Assembly (NCBI RefSeq): GCF_040681875.1
Contig: NZ_JBFAZP010000011.1
Span: forward strand, 263,210-327,209
Length of the DNA stretch: 64,000 nucleotides
From: Longispora sp040681875
Lineage (GTDB): Bacteria; Actinomycetota; Actinomycetes; Mycobacteriales; Micromonosporaceae
Direction: 5' to 3'
In this document: positions 23,531 to 33,065 of the stretch, in pieces
Layout of the letters: each line of letters opens with the position of its first letter
How positions within the stretch are numbered: position 1 is the stretch's first letter
Program-made: the position numbers and the translations under genes
The notes under the pieces: model-generated
Seen by the model: only the letters and a program-made list of their open reading frames with translations
Told to the model about the DNA's origin: nothing
Databases searched by the model: none

Positions 23531-23893
23531 TCAGGCGGTCGGGACCTTGTCGAGGAAGCCGTGCACCGTGCCGATCCGGCCGCCGACCAGGGTCACCACG
23601 TCGAACCCGACCACGATCGGCTCGGCACCGGCCGGCCCCAGTCCCCACTGGAACCGCGCCAGGTCGTGGTGCGCGTCCACCGCCCCGACCAGCGAGAACA
23701 CCAGCCCCGGGAACTGGGTCTGCACCGCGCCGATCACCGCGTCGACCGCGTCGCGGCCCTGGACGGACACCAGCGGGTCGATGTAGACCGCGTCGTCGGT
23801 CCAGATCTCCTGGAGCGCGGCGCGCCGGGCGGCCGGGTCGGTCTCGTTCCAGCTGGCGAGGTAGCGGCCGACCAGTTCGGTAACGTCAGTCAT
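23531..23893 (-). CDS. NTF2/SnoaL-like protein
   Basis: The 120-residue alpha+beta cone-fold protein begins MTDVTELVGRYLASWNETDPAARRAAL and contains IWTDDAVYIDPL and HGFLDKV, the standard SnoaL-like pattern. Members are small-molecule isomerases, hydrolases or binding proteins. The activity here cannot be assigned. Confidence 0.82.
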   Translation of the reverse strand: MTDVTELVGRYLASWNETDPAARRAALQEIWTDDAVYIDPLVSVQGRDAVDAVIGAVQTQFPGLVFSLVGAVDAHHDLARFQWGLGPAGAEPIVVGFDVVTLVGGRIGTVHGFLDKVPTA

Positions 23894-24011
23894 GGCTTTT
23901 CTCCCTGTTCAGGTGCTTCGTTCTGCTGAGGAGAACGCTACGGAGATCCGCCGGCCCCGGAATCTGTCACGCATAGGTACTTCGCCCGGGGCCCATAGGT
24001 AGGGTCGGCGG

Positions 24012-26990
24012 ATGCTGCATGGCCGGACGGGGGAACGAACGGCGATCGACAGGCTGCTGGCCGACTGTCGCGCCGGCACGAGCGGCGCCCTGCTCCTCAG
24101 TGGAGACCCGGGAATCGGAAAAACCGCCCTTCTGCGGTACGCCACCGAGCACGCCGCCGACCTCCGCCTCCTGCGCGGCACGGGCATCGAGTCGGAGGCC
24201 GAACTGCCGTTCGCCGGGTTGCACATGGTGCTCCGCCCGGTCCTCGACCGGCTCGACAGCCTCCCGGGTCCGCAGCGGGCGGCCCTGCGCGGAGCCTTCG
24301 GCCTGGACCCGGACGCGCCCCCGAAGCCCCAGACCGGCGGGCCCACCGGACGGGAGCCGGGCGTCGCGGCCGGCACCAGCGCTGATCCCGTGCCGGAGCA
24401 CGCGTCCCGGGAGCCCGCCGACCGGCTGCTCACCAGCCTGGCCGTCCTGACGCTGCTGTCCGAGCTGGGTCCCGTGTTGTGCGTGGTGGACGACGCGCAG
24501 TGGCTCGACCGGGCGTCGGCCGAGGTCCTGCTGTTCGCCGCCCGCCGGCTCGACGCCGAGGGTGTCGGCCTGTTGCTGGCCGCCCGCCCCGAGTTCACGG
24601 CCCCCGGCGTGCCGTCGCTGGTCCTGACCGGTCTCGCGCCGGAGGCGTCCGCCGCCCTGCTCGACGAGCGGGAGCCGGGTCTCGCCCCGACCGTCCGGTA
24701 CCGGGTGCTCGCCGAGTCCGTCGGTAACCCCCTGGCGCTGCTGGAACTCCCCGCCGCCCTCACCTCCGAACCCACCGCCCCCGGCGCTCTCCCCTCGACC
24801 GTCGGCACCGTCGGGTCCGCCACCCTCGGCGTGCTCCCCTCGCCCGGGACCGGCACCCCCGGCGCCCTCCCCCTGACCGGTCGCCTCCAGGACGCCTTCC
24901 ACGCCCAGGTCGCCCGGCTACCGGCGGCCACCCGGACCCTGCTGCTCATCGCGGCCGCCGACGACACCGGGGACCCCGGGCTGATCCTGCGGGCCGGCGC
25001 GACCCTCGGGGCGGGCCTCGCCGACGTGGCCCCCGCCGAGCACCTGGTGGACGAGGGCAGCGGGACCGTGGCGTTCCGGCATCCGCTGGTCCGGGCGGCG
25101 GTCTACCAGGGCGCGGCGCTGCTCGACCGGATCGCCGCGCACCGGGCGCTCGCCGACGCGCTGGACGGCGAGGACGCCGACCGGCGCGCCTGGCACCTGG
25201 CGGCCGCCGCGACAGGCCCGGACGAACAGGTCGCGGCGGCGCTGGAACGGTCGGCGGAGCGCTCCCGGTCCCGGAGCGGGCACGCGGCGGCCACGACGGC
25301 GTACGAGCGGGCCGCCCGGTTGAGCGCCGACCGGTCGGCCCGGGGCGAACGGCTGACGCTGGCGGCGGAGTCGGCGGTGGACGCGGGTGACCTGGACGAG
25401 GCGGGCCGGCTCGCGGACGAGGCGGCGGGGGCGCTGCCGCCCGAGCGGTCCTCCGGGTCCACGCGGGACGCGGGGGCCGTGCGCGCCGCCGGGCACACGC
25501 GGCTCGCCCTGCTCCGGGGCACGGTCGGCTTCTGGCGCGGGGACTTCCGGGCCGCCCACCAGCTCCTCGTGACCGGCGCGGAGACGGCCGGCGACCGGGA
25601 GCACGCGGCGAGAATGCTGGTCCAGGCGTTCCACACCGCGTGGTACACCGACGAGGCGACCGTGGTGGATGTCGTCGCCCGGTTGAACGACGTCTCGGCC
25701 TCGCCGGTGACCCGATTCCTGACGGCGGCCATGTCGCCGCTCACCGGCCGACCGGTGCCGGTGGGCGACACCCTCGACGCGGCGCTGCGGGCCGTGGCGG
25801 ACAGCCCGCGCGACCTGGCCATGGTGCTCGGCGGGGCGCTCGTGGTCGGCCGGGACGACGTGACCCACCGCGAGGCGGCGGTGCTCGCGGCGGCCGGGCG
25901 CGCGGAGGGCCGGTGCGGGTTGCTGCCCACCGTGCTGTTCTTCCTGGCCGAGGGGGAGTTGTTCGCCGGGCGGCACGCGGAGGCCACCGCGACGGCGCGC
26001 GAGGCGGTCCGGATCGCGGAGGACACCGGGCAGCGGCAGTGGTTGAGCCAGGTCAACGCGTTGTTGGCGTACCTGGCCGCGATCCGGGGCGACGAGGACG
26101 CCTGCCAGGCACACGCGGCGGCCGCCCGGCGCGCCGAGGCCGGTGGACCGTGGACGGACTGGGCGCTCGGGATGCTCGACCTGGGGCTGGGCCGGGTGGA
26201 GGCGGCGCTGGTCCGGTTCGAGGCGCTGGCCGGCGGGCCGCTGGGGTTCCACGTGTCGGCGACCCGGTGCGTACCCGACCTGGTGGAGGCGGCGGTCAGG
26301 CTGGGCCGGCCGGAGCGGGCGCGCGCACCCCTGGCCCGGTTCGAGAGGTGGGCGGCGCACACCGGCCAGCCGTGGGCGCAGGCCCTGGTCCACCGCTGCC
26401 ACGCGCTCCTGACCAGCGACGAAGCCGCCTACGAGGCGGCCCTGGGCCTCCCCCCGGCCCCATTCCCACTGGATCGGCACGCCCTGGCAGACCAGGCCCG
26501 CACCGAACAGGCCCCAGCTCATGCCACACCGGACCGGCATCCGCTACCCGGCCTCGACCAGGCCCCGGCCACCCCCGGTCGGCACGCCCCCGCCGGCCCA
26601 CCCCCGACCGGTCGCCCCTTCGAGCAGGCCCGCACCGACCTCCTCTACGGCGAGTGGCTCCGCCGGGGCAGGCGCAAGGCGGAGGCCCGCCCGCACCTGC
26701 GTACCGCGATGGAGGTCTTCGAACTTCTCGGCGCGACCCCGTGGGCCGACCGGGCCCGCGCCGAACTCACCGCGACCGGCGAACACGCCCCGGCGCACCC
26801 GACCGGCCCCCTGTCGACCCTCACCCCGCAGGAGCTCGCGATCGTCCAGCTCGCCGCCGGGGGCCTGTCGAACCGGGACATCGCCGCCCGGCTGTTCCTG
26901 AGCCCGAGGACGGTCGGGCACCACCTGTACAAGGCGTATCCCAAGCTGGGGATCCTGTCCCGCAGCGAGCTGACTAAGTTGGTGGCATGA
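24012..26990 (+). CDS. LuxR-family regulator with AAA ATPase domain (LAL/MalT type)
   Basis: The 992-residue protein has Walker A SGDPGIGKTALL (about residues 31-42) and Walker B LCVVDDAQWLD. A long helical-repeat sensor region fills the middle, and the C-terminal LuxR helix-turn-helix (about 930-990) reads LTPQELAIVQLAAGGLSNRDIAARLFLSPRTV. Such regulators bind an inducer and ATP, then activate transcription. Its stop overlaps the amidohydrolase start (ATGA), so that enzyme may belong to its regulon. A proline-rich, low-complexity linker interrupts the repeats around residues 815-875. Confidence 0.92.
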   Translation: MLHGRTGERTAIDRLLADCRAGTSGALLLSGDPGIGKTALLRYATEHAADLRLLRGTGIESEAELPFAGLHMVLRPVLDRLDSLPGPQRAALRGAFGLDPDAPPKPQTGGPTGREPGVAAGTSADPVPEHASREPADRLLTSLAVLTLLSELGPVLCVVDDAQWLDRASAEVLLFAARRLDAEGVGLLLAARPEFTAPGVPSLVLTGLAPEASAALLDEREPGLAPTVRYRVLAESVGNPLALLELPAALTSEPTAPGALPSTVGTVGSATLGVLPSPGTGTPGALPLTGRLQDAFHAQVARLPAATRTLLLIAAADDTGDPGLILRAGATLGAGLADVAPAEHLVDEGSGTVAFRHPLVRAAVYQGAALLDRIAAHRALADALDGEDADRRAWHLAAAATGPDEQVAAALERSAERSRSRSGHAAATTAYERAARLSADRSARGERLTLAAESAVDAGDLDEAGRLADEAAGALPPERSSGSTRDAGAVRAAGHTRLALLRGTVGFWRGDFRAAHQLLVTGAETAGDREHAARMLVQAFHTAWYTDEATVVDVVARLNDVSASPVTRFLTAAMSPLTGRPVPVGDTLDAALRAVADSPRDLAMVLGGALVVGRDDVTHREAAVLAAAGRAEGRCGLLPTVLFFLAEGELFAGRHAEATATAREAVRIAEDTGQRQWLSQVNALLAYLAAIRGDEDACQAHAAAARRAEAGGPWTDWALGMLDLGLGRVEAALVRFEALAGGPLGFHVSATRCVPDLVEAAVRLGRPERARAPLARFERWAAHTGQPWAQALVHRCHALLTSDEAAYEAALGLPPAPFPLDRHALADQARTEQAPAHATPDRHPLPGLDQAPATPGRHAPAGPPPTGRPFEQARTDLLYGEWLRRGRRKAEARPHLRTAMEVFELLGATPWADRARAELTATGEHAPAHPTGPLSTLTPQELAIVQLAAGGLSNRDIAARLFLSPRTVGHHLYKAYPKLGILSRSELTKLVA

Positions 26991-28186
26991 GCTTCGAGGA
27001 AATGTGGCGGGACCTGGCCCCGGTCGGACGGTTCGAGTCGACGGGTGGCTACCGGAGGTACACGCTCGGGGCCGCGGAGATGGAGTGCCGCGCCTGGTTC
27101 GTCGAGGAGGCGGCCCGCCGGGACATGCCGGTGCGCGTGGACGGCAACGGCAACCTGTGGGCGTGGTGGGGCGACCCGGACGCGGGGGACGCGGTGGTGA
27201 CGGGCAGCCACCTGGACTCCGTACCCGACGGCGGGGCCTTCGACGGTCCGCTCGGGGTGGTGAGCGCCTTCGCGGCCGTGGACCGGCTGCGGGCGGAGCG
27301 GTTCGTGCCGAGGCGGCCGATCGCGGTGACGGCGTTCGCGGAGGAGGAGGGCGCGCGGTTCGGGATCGCGTGCCTGGGTTCGCGGCTGATGGCGGGCGCG
27401 ATCACCGCCGACAAGGCGCTGAGTCTGACCGACGCGTCGGGGGTCACGTTCGGTGACGCGATGGCCGGTGCCGGCTTCGACCCGGCCGCGATCGGGCCGG
27501 ATCCGGCGCTGATGGCGAAGGTCGGCGTGTACATCGAGCTGCACGTCGAGCAGGGTCGCGGCCTGATCGACATGGACCGGCCGGTCGCGGTCGGCGAGGC
27601 GATCTGGCCGCACGGCCGGTGGCGGCTCGACTTCACGGGCGAGGCCAACCATGCGGGTACGACCCGGCTGGAGGACCGCCGCGACCCCATGCTGACGTAC
27701 GCGAACACGGTGCTCGCCGCGCGCAAGAAGGCCCGGCTGGGCGGCGCGGTCGCCACGATCGGCAAGCTGGTCTGCGAGCCGAACGGCACGAACGCGGTGC
27801 CGTCGCGGGTCACGGCCTGGCTGGACGCCCGCGCGCCCCGCGAGTCGACCCTGCGCGAGGTCGTCACGGAGATCGAGAAGGCGTCCAACGAGCGCGCCGG
27901 CCGGGACGAGACCGGGTTCACGATGGTGAACGAGTCCTACACGGGCGAGACGACGTTCGACCCGTCGCTGCGGAACAAGCTGGCCTCGCTGCTCGGCAAC
28001 GCGCCGGTCCTGGGCACCGGGGCCGGCCACGACGCGGGTGTGCTGGCCGTGGCGGGGGTGACGACGGCGATGCTGTTCGTCCGGAACCCGACGGGCGTGT
28101 CGCACTCCCCCGACGAGTACGCCGAGATCCCCGACTGCCTGTCCGGGGTGTCAGCGCTGGTCGACGTACTGCGCTCGCTCGCCTAG
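26987..28186 (+). CDS. M20-family amidohydrolase (allantoate amidohydrolase / N-carbamoyl-amino-acid hydrolase)
   Basis: The 399-residue metallohydrolase has the M20 metal ligands in TGSHLDSVPDGGAFDGPLG, AFAEEEGARFG and IELHVEQGR, and the late ligand in GAGHDAG. This subfamily cleaves allantoate or N-carbamoyl amino acids, releasing ammonia. Coupling to the LuxR gene suggests nitrogen or purine-catabolism control. Its last 36 bases overlap the convergent EI24 gene. Confidence 0.88.
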   Translation: MSFEEMWRDLAPVGRFESTGGYRRYTLGAAEMECRAWFVEEAARRDMPVRVDGNGNLWAWWGDPDAGDAVVTGSHLDSVPDGGAFDGPLGVVSAFAAVDRLRAERFVPRRPIAVTAFAEEEGARFGIACLGSRLMAGAITADKALSLTDASGVTFGDAMAGAGFDPAAIGPDPALMAKVGVYIELHVEQGRGLIDMDRPVAVGEAIWPHGRWRLDFTGEANHAGTTRLEDRRDPMLTYANTVLAARKKARLGGAVATIGKLVCEPNGTNAVPSRVTAWLDARAPRESTLREVVTEIEKASNERAGRDETGFTMVNESYTGETTFDPSLRNKLASLLGNAPVLGTGAGHDAGVLAVAGVTTAMLFVRNPTGVSHSPDEYAEIPDCLSGVSALVDVLRSLA

Positions 28187-28921
28187 CACCTCGCGCGCCA
28201 GCAGGGTCGCCCCGGCCACGGCCGCCGGGGTGACCAGGATGACCCCGCCCGGGATGAGGAAGCACAGGAACGTGGCCGTCCCGAACCCGACGGCCAGGGC
28301 GCGCCGCCCCTTGAGGATCCGCCGCCGGTCCCAGACCCGCAGCCCCCGGCGCTGGAACGGCACCGACGTGAGCTCCATGGTCAGGAACCAGCCGCCGACG
28401 AGCGCGCCGAGCACCGGCACCACGGTCTGGCCGATCACCGGGATGAACCCCAGCGCGAACAGCACGATCCCGAACAGCAGCGACTTGGCGACGAGGCGCA
28501 GCGAGTCCACGATCGACCGTCCGATGGACCGGGCCAGGGAGACCTCCACCTCGCCGGTCACCCCGCCCCGGGCGTCCTCGACCTTCTCGGAGATCTTCTC
28601 GTAGAACGGGTCGCCGATCGCCAGGGTCAGCGCCGTGTACAACAGCACGCCGAGGAGCAGGGACAGCCCGACGAGGAGCGCCGCCGCCGTGAAGCGCAGC
28701 AGGTCGCGGCCGGTCTCGTCCCAGGAGTCCGCGAACGGGGTGATCCAGGTGGCGAGGTCGCCGACGTTGGCCCAGAAGAAGATCAGGGCCGTGAGCATGA
28801 CGATCCCGGCGATGATGGCGGGGATCAGGCCCAGCGCCAACAGTCGGGGCGAACGGAACCACAGTCCCAGCCCCTTGCCGAGATAGCCGACCCCGGCGAA
28901 GAAGTCCCGCGCGACACTCAT
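28151..28921 (-). CDS. EI24/CysZ-like membrane protein
   Basis: The 256-residue protein has an N-terminal region typical of the EI24 domain (MSVARDFFAGVGYLGKGLGL) and about five membrane segments. The motif IGDPFYEKISEKVEDARGG follows the second one. CysZ members import sulfate; actinobacterial relatives are uncharacterised. ATG at 28921 is chosen because the upstream frame is repeat sequence. Confidence 0.82.
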   Translation of the reverse strand: MSVARDFFAGVGYLGKGLGLWFRSPRLLALGLIPAIIAGIVMLTALIFFWANVGDLATWITPFADSWDETGRDLLRFTAAALLVGLSLLLGVLLYTALTLAIGDPFYEKISEKVEDARGGVTGEVEVSLARSIGRSIVDSLRLVAKSLLFGIVLFALGFIPVIGQTVVPVLGALVGGWFLTMELTSVPFQRRGLRVWDRRRILKGRRALAVGFGTATFLCFLIPGGVILVTPAAVAGATLLAREVLGERAQYVDQR

Positions 28922-29034
28922 CGCCACAGAGTAGGGGACCACCCCAAACCCTTCATCGGGGTACGCCTCCCGCCCGGCAACTCCGCAGCTCCCCACCGGC
29001 CCCGGGGCACCGGGATGTGGCCGCACCCCTACCG

Positions 29035-29410
29035 GTCGCCAGCCGAAGGCCCACCATGCGCCGGGGATCGGGCCGAGCCGGCCGGGCGCCAGCCGAAGGC
29101 CCACCTCGCGCCGGGGAGCAGGCCACATGAACTCAGGCGCCAGCCGGAGGCCGACCTTCTGCCGGGGCTGGCGCCGAAACAGGCCGGGGTCCGGCCGACG
29201 GTTCGTCGGGGCTGACGCCGAACCAGGCCGGCGCCAGCCGAAGGCCCACCGTGCGCCAGGGGCAGGCCGGGCGACAACCGTAGGTGAACTGGCGCTGGGG
29301 ACGGGGGCGGATCGGACACTATTCGGACATTCGCGCCGCGCTGGGGTCGCGCCGAGTCGGGCTGGCGCCAGCCGGAGGCCGACCGCTTGCTGGGGGATCG
29401 GGTGGCGAGA
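29035..29410. repeat. Degenerate ~40-bp dispersed repeats in a gene-free stretch
   Basis: GCGCCAGCCGAAGGCCCACC or a close variant occurs near 29038, 29090, 29141, 29233 and 29365, usually followed by GCGCCGGGG...GGCC. The 639-base gap 28922-29560 has no supportable gene. The long open frames across it are low-complexity by-products of the repeats. Confidence 0.75.
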
Positions 29411-29560
29411 GGCCCGGCCGGTTCGTTGGCGTGGTGGGGAGGCGGTGGGCGGTCGCCCGGCTCGGTGGTGGACGCCGGGTGTCGCGGGAGTCGAGTGCCG
29501 CCGGATGCCGGGGCCACGGCACCTCGTAACCGTCTGATTTTTGGCGGTCTTGATCTCTGG

Positions 29561-30340
29561 TCAGCTGTTGAGGAAGGTGGAGATGCGTTCGCGCAGGTCG
29601 TGGCGGTGACGCCACAGGGGGTGCGGTTCGTCGTAGACGTGCAGGGTGGCGCGGGGCAGGAGGTCGGCGACGCGTTCGGCGGTCTCGGCCGGGTGCAGGG
29701 TGTCGCCCCGGCAGCCGATCACGAGGGCCTCGGCGGTGACGGCCTTCAGCGGTTCGGCGGAGTCGACGGCGGTCTGGTCGGGCAGGCCGGCGAGGGAGGC
29801 GCCCAGGCCGCTGCCGAGCAGGGCGGTGGTGCGCAGGGTGATGAAGGCGCGGGCGGCGCTGGTGCCGCGCAGTTCCGCCGGGACCTCGGTGGCGACCTCG
29901 GCGGCCACCGCGTCCCGGTCGGCGCTGGCGATGGCGCGGAGCAGACCCCCGAGACGGGTACGCGCGGCGGCCGGCCGGGGTTCGTCCAGCACCGCGGGCA
30001 GGAACAGCACGATCCTGTCGAACCGGGTCGGCTCGGCGGCCAGCAGCCGGCAGAGCGCGCCGGCCCCGAGGCTGACGCCCACCGCCCGGGTCGCCCCGGT
30101 CGCGTCGGCGACGCCGCGCAGGTCGTCGGCCAGGTCCTGATAGGTCCAGGCCCCGGCGGGTGCGGTGGACGCGCCGTGCCCCCGGAACTGGAAGAACACC
30201 CGGCTGCCGGCGACCGCGCCGCCGAGGGGGCGGGTGTCGGCGATCCCGCCGGCCAGGCCGTGCGCGAAGACGGTGACCGGGGTGCCGGAGCCGGTGGTCA
30301 GGCTCTCCAGGCGCACCCCGGGCGCGACCTCGATGGTCAC
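29561..30340 (-). CDS. Alpha/beta hydrolase
   Basis: The 259-residue protein has VTVFAHGLAGG (oxyanion region) and the nucleophile elbow AVGVSLGAGAL, with the catalytic Ser. The late acid/His region reads GCRGDTLHP...EPHPLWRHRHDLRE. GTG at 30340 overlaps the DUF2516 stop (GTGA). Esterase or related activity is likely; substrate unknown. Confidence 0.85.
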   Translation of the reverse strand: MTIEVAPGVRLESLTTGSGTPVTVFAHGLAGGIADTRPLGGAVAGSRVFFQFRGHGASTAPAGAWTYQDLADDLRGVADATGATRAVGVSLGAGALCRLLAAEPTRFDRIVLFLPAVLDEPRPAAARTRLGGLLRAIASADRDAVAAEVATEVPAELRGTSAARAFITLRTTALLGSGLGASLAGLPDQTAVDSAEPLKAVTAEALVIGCRGDTLHPAETAERVADLLPRATLHVYDEPHPLWRHRHDLRERISTFLNS

Positions 30341-30672
30341 CAGTGGCCGTTGGTCGCGTCCCGGATGCCGGGGCGGACGTCGAGCAGGTACACCGAGGAG
30401 GCGAGGATCGCGAGCATGCTGAACAGGCCCGGGGCCTGCCGTCCGACGCCGACCAGGATCGTGACCAGGGAGATCAGGGTGGCCCCGCCGAGCAGCGCCA
30501 TCCACGGGCCCTTGGCGAGGGTGCCGACGGCGGTGAACGCGTCGGCGCGCTGCCGCACGCAGTGGAACAGGGCCGCCGCCGAGATGATCATGGCGAAGAT
30601 GGCGATCACCATGTTGACCAGGGTGATCACCGAGTAGACCCACGGACCGCCCAGCGGAAGGAGGTTGCTCAT
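30337..30672 (-). CDS. DUF2516 membrane protein
   Basis: The 111-residue protein has three hydrophobic segments and the family-typical central motif AALFHCVRQRADAFTAVGTLAKGPWMALL. In mycobacteria a homologue lies just downstream of hbhA, as here. Function unknown. Confidence 0.85.
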   Translation of the reverse strand: MSNLLPLGGPWVYSVITLVNMVIAIFAMIISAAALFHCVRQRADAFTAVGTLAKGPWMALLGGATLISLVTILVGVGRQAPGLFSMLAILASSVYLLDVRPGIRDATNGHW

Positions 30673-30934
30673 CCCCCCAGCCTACTGCCGTCCACCACGG
30701 GACCCGGTGCGTCACACCACGCCCGATTCCGCCCACACCGTCCTCAGCCGCGCGGACCCTCCGGCTCGGGGCACCGCACCCAGGCGCTCGCGCGCGAACT
30801 GACCGAGCGCCATCGGGCGGCCTCCCGATGCCGGTCACGCGAGCGCGACGCGTTCGGCGAGCGCGGCACCAGCCGGGTGGCGGCACGGGCACGGACATGC
30901 GGATCAGGCGCGGGACATCTTGCCGGGCGCGGAG

Positions 30935-30976
30935 ACGCCGCAGGAGCCCTGGTCGGCGGACCGGGGCTCCTGCGGC
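30935..30976 (-). terminator. Terminator after the hbhA-like gene
   Basis: CGCCGCAGGAGCCC (30935-30948) and GGGCTCCTGCGGCG (30963-30976) are perfect 14-bp arms, 10 bases beyond the gene's stop. The rest of the ~310-base gap to DUF2516 shows no gene. Confidence 0.85.
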
Positions 30977-30986
30977 GGGGTGGTGA

Positions 30987-31610
30987 CTACTCCGCGGCGG
31001 GCGGGGTGGCCTTCTTCACGGCCTTCTTGGCGACCTTCTTGGCCGGCGCCTTCGGAGCGGCGGCCTCGGCCTTCGGGGCGTCGACCTTCACGGTCGGCGC
31101 CTCGGCGGCCTTCGGCTCCGCCGGGGCGGACGCGATGAACTCGGCGGCCTCGGCCGGGTCCTTCGGCGCGTCGGGCGCGGTGTGCGCGACGGCGTCGATC
31201 GTGGCCTCGGCCTTGACCGGCTCCGGGGTCGGCTCGCCGTCGAGGACGACGGTGCCGCGCTCGACGAGCTTCTCGAACGTCGACTGGGCGCGCTCGGCGA
31301 GCTTGTCGGCGCTGCGCTTGGCGGCCTCGCGGGCCTTCTCGGCCTCGCTGACCAGGTATTCCTTCGCCTGGCCCTTGCGGACCTTGCGGCGCAGGCCGGA
31401 GATCTCGACGTAGGCGCGGGCGCCCAGCTCGGCGATGTCGCCGGCCGCGCGGCCGCCCAGGTCGAGGGCCTTGTCCTTGATGTTGCCCTCGCGGACCTTC
31501 GCCGAGAGCTTCGCGGCCTGGGCCGGGATCTTCTCGATCTGCTCGCGGGCGATGTCGGCGGCGCCGGCCGCGGCGTAGAGGGCGGTGGGGAGCTTGGTCT
31601 CGGTGGTCAC
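30987..31610 (-). CDS. hbhA: Heparin-binding haemagglutinin-like protein
   Basis: The 207-residue protein has a helical coiled-coil N-terminal half (ADIAREQIEKIPAQAAKLS...SEAEKAREAAKRSADKLAER). It ends in a lysine/alanine/proline-rich tail (PKAPAKKVAKKAVKK) like the heparin-binding tail of mycobacterial HbhA. It lacks a signal peptide, as HbhA does. In this organism it may be a structural or lipid-inclusion protein rather than an adhesin. The GTG start overlaps the XRE stop. Confidence 0.8.
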   Translation of the reverse strand: MTTETKLPTALYAAAGAADIAREQIEKIPAQAAKLSAKVREGNIKDKALDLGGRAAGDIAELGARAYVEISGLRRKVRKGQAKEYLVSEAEKAREAAKRSADKLAERAQSTFEKLVERGTVVLDGEPTPEPVKAEATIDAVAHTAPDAPKDPAEAAEFIASAPAEPKAAEAPTVKVDAPKAEAAAPKAPAKKVAKKAVKKATPPAAE

Positions 31611-31975
31611 TTCGACTCCTCGTGCTCGGGGTTTTCGGCTCGCTGGTTCTGCTGCCGGAAAGACTCGTAGATCTGGATCAGGGTCTGCTTCTGCGACGCG
31701 TCGAGGCCCGGGTCGGCGGCGATGGCGGCCGGCACACCCTGGTCGTCCTTGATGTCGAGGAGACCCGCCCGCAGATACATGATCGGGGTGGAGACCCGCA
31801 GGGCCGCGGCGATCTGTTGCAGCACCTCAGCGCTGGGCTTGCGGAGCCCGCGCTCGATCTGGCTCAGGTAGGGATTGCTGACCCCGGCACGCTCCGCGAG
31901 TTCGCGGAGGGAGATCTGGGCGTTGCGGCGGAGGCCGCGAATGAATTCGCCGAGGTCCCGGGGGCCATCTGTCAT
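31607..31975 (-). CDS. XRE-family regulator upstream of hbhA
   Basis: The 122-residue protein has a clear helix-turn-helix (residues 8-65: ISLRELAERAGVSNPYLSQIERGLRKPSAEVL) and an acidic C-terminal tail. It is coupled to hbhA (GTGA) as in mycobacteria (Rv0474-Rv0475). No ribosome binding site is evident before the ATG. Confidence 0.88.
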   Translation of the reverse strand: MTDGPRDLGEFIRGLRRNAQISLRELAERAGVSNPYLSQIERGLRKPSAEVLQQIAAALRVSTPIMYLRAGLLDIKDDQGVPAAIAADPGLDASQKQTLIQIYESFRQQNQRAENPEHEESK

Positions 31976-32017
31976 GACCCGACGGTACCTCGGCGTGCTA
32001 ACTGTTGCGAGCAAGTG

Positions 32018-32992
32018 CTAGCTGAGAGATAGCACACGTACCTTTCCGACGGGGCGGCCGCCGCCGAGAAGTACCTGCTCGGCGAGGTCTTCGAGGACCG
32101 GGGCGTCCAGGCCCAGGCGGCGGAGTGCGGCGACCGTCACAGGGGTACGCGCGCGCATCGCCCCGTCGTCGATCTTCGCGGCCACCGCGCCGACCCCGGG
32201 TACGGCCACGGCGGACACGCCCTCCGCCCCGCCCTTGGACAGCAGCCCGGGGATCCCGGTCATCAGGAGCGTGTCGTCCGCGCCGGTCCCGGCGATCAGG
32301 TCCGGGTACTCCCGCATCGCGTCGGCGACCCGGCGCTCGGGGCTGCCCGGCTCGGCGGACACCAGCTTCAGGAAGGCCGCCGCCAGTTCGCGCAGGGTCA
32401 GGGAGAACACGGGCGCGCCGCAGCCGTCCACTCCGGTCGCGACGACCGGCCCGCCGACCAGGTCCTCCAGGGTGCGGCGGGTGGCGACCTGCAACGGGTG
32501 GTCGGCCTCGCGGTACCCGTCGAGGGGCCAGCCGGCCGCCCGGCAGGTCAGGAGCATCGCGGTGTGCTTGCCGGAGCAGTTCATGTAGATCGGGGCCGGG
32601 GAGCCGCCGGAGGCCAGTACCGCGCGGCGGGCGTGCTCGAACAGGGGCAGGTCCGCCGGGCAGGACAGCGCCGACTCGTCCAGGCGGCCGGCTGCCAGCA
32701 TCGCCCGGACCCTGGCGACGTGCCGGGGCTCGCCGTAGTGGCTGGCGGAGGCCATGGCCAGGTCGGCGGGGTCGTCGAGCCGGAGCCCGGCCCGGAGCAT
32801 CGCGACCGCCTGGAGTGGCTTGTTGGACGACCGGGGGAAGATCGGGGCGTCCGCGTCGCCGGTCACGCTGACGTCGCGCCCGGCCGCGTCGAGGACGACG
32901 ACGGAGCCGTGGTGCAGGCATTCGACGAACCCGGAGCGGACGACCTCGACGAGGAGCCGCCCGCCCTGGTACCGGCGGGTCATCGCCCGCAC
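32018..32992 (-). CDS. L-asparaginase II family protein
   Basis: The 324-residue protein shows the asparaginase II pattern: VVRSGFVECLHHGSVVVLDA, PRSSNKPLQAVAML, ASHYGEPRHV, MNCSGKHTAML and GVDGCGAPVFSL. It hydrolyses asparagine to aspartate and ammonia. The start may be GTG 32992 or ATG 32983; neither has a clear ribosome site. Confidence 0.88.
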   Translation of the reverse strand: MRAMTRRYQGGRLLVEVVRSGFVECLHHGSVVVLDAAGRDVSVTGDADAPIFPRSSNKPLQAVAMLRAGLRLDDPADLAMASASHYGEPRHVARVRAMLAAGRLDESALSCPADLPLFEHARRAVLASGGSPAPIYMNCSGKHTAMLLTCRAAGWPLDGYREADHPLQVATRRTLEDLVGGPVVATGVDGCGAPVFSLTLRELAAAFLKLVSAEPGSPERRVADAMREYPDLIAGTGADDTLLMTGIPGLLSKGGAEGVSAVAVPGVGAVAAKIDDGAMRARTPVTVAALRRLGLDAPVLEDLAEQVLLGGGRPVGKVRVLSLS

Positions 32993-33065
32993 CGCGCCCG
33001 ATCGGCGCCGGCCGCGCCCCAGGCACCGGCACCCGCGACGCCCGCCCGGGTCGGACAGTGGCCGG

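Noticed and set aside
29029..29517. Long minus-strand frame with WAFGWRPA-type repeats
   Set aside because: Its periodicity comes from the intergenic DNA repeat; no start site or domain.
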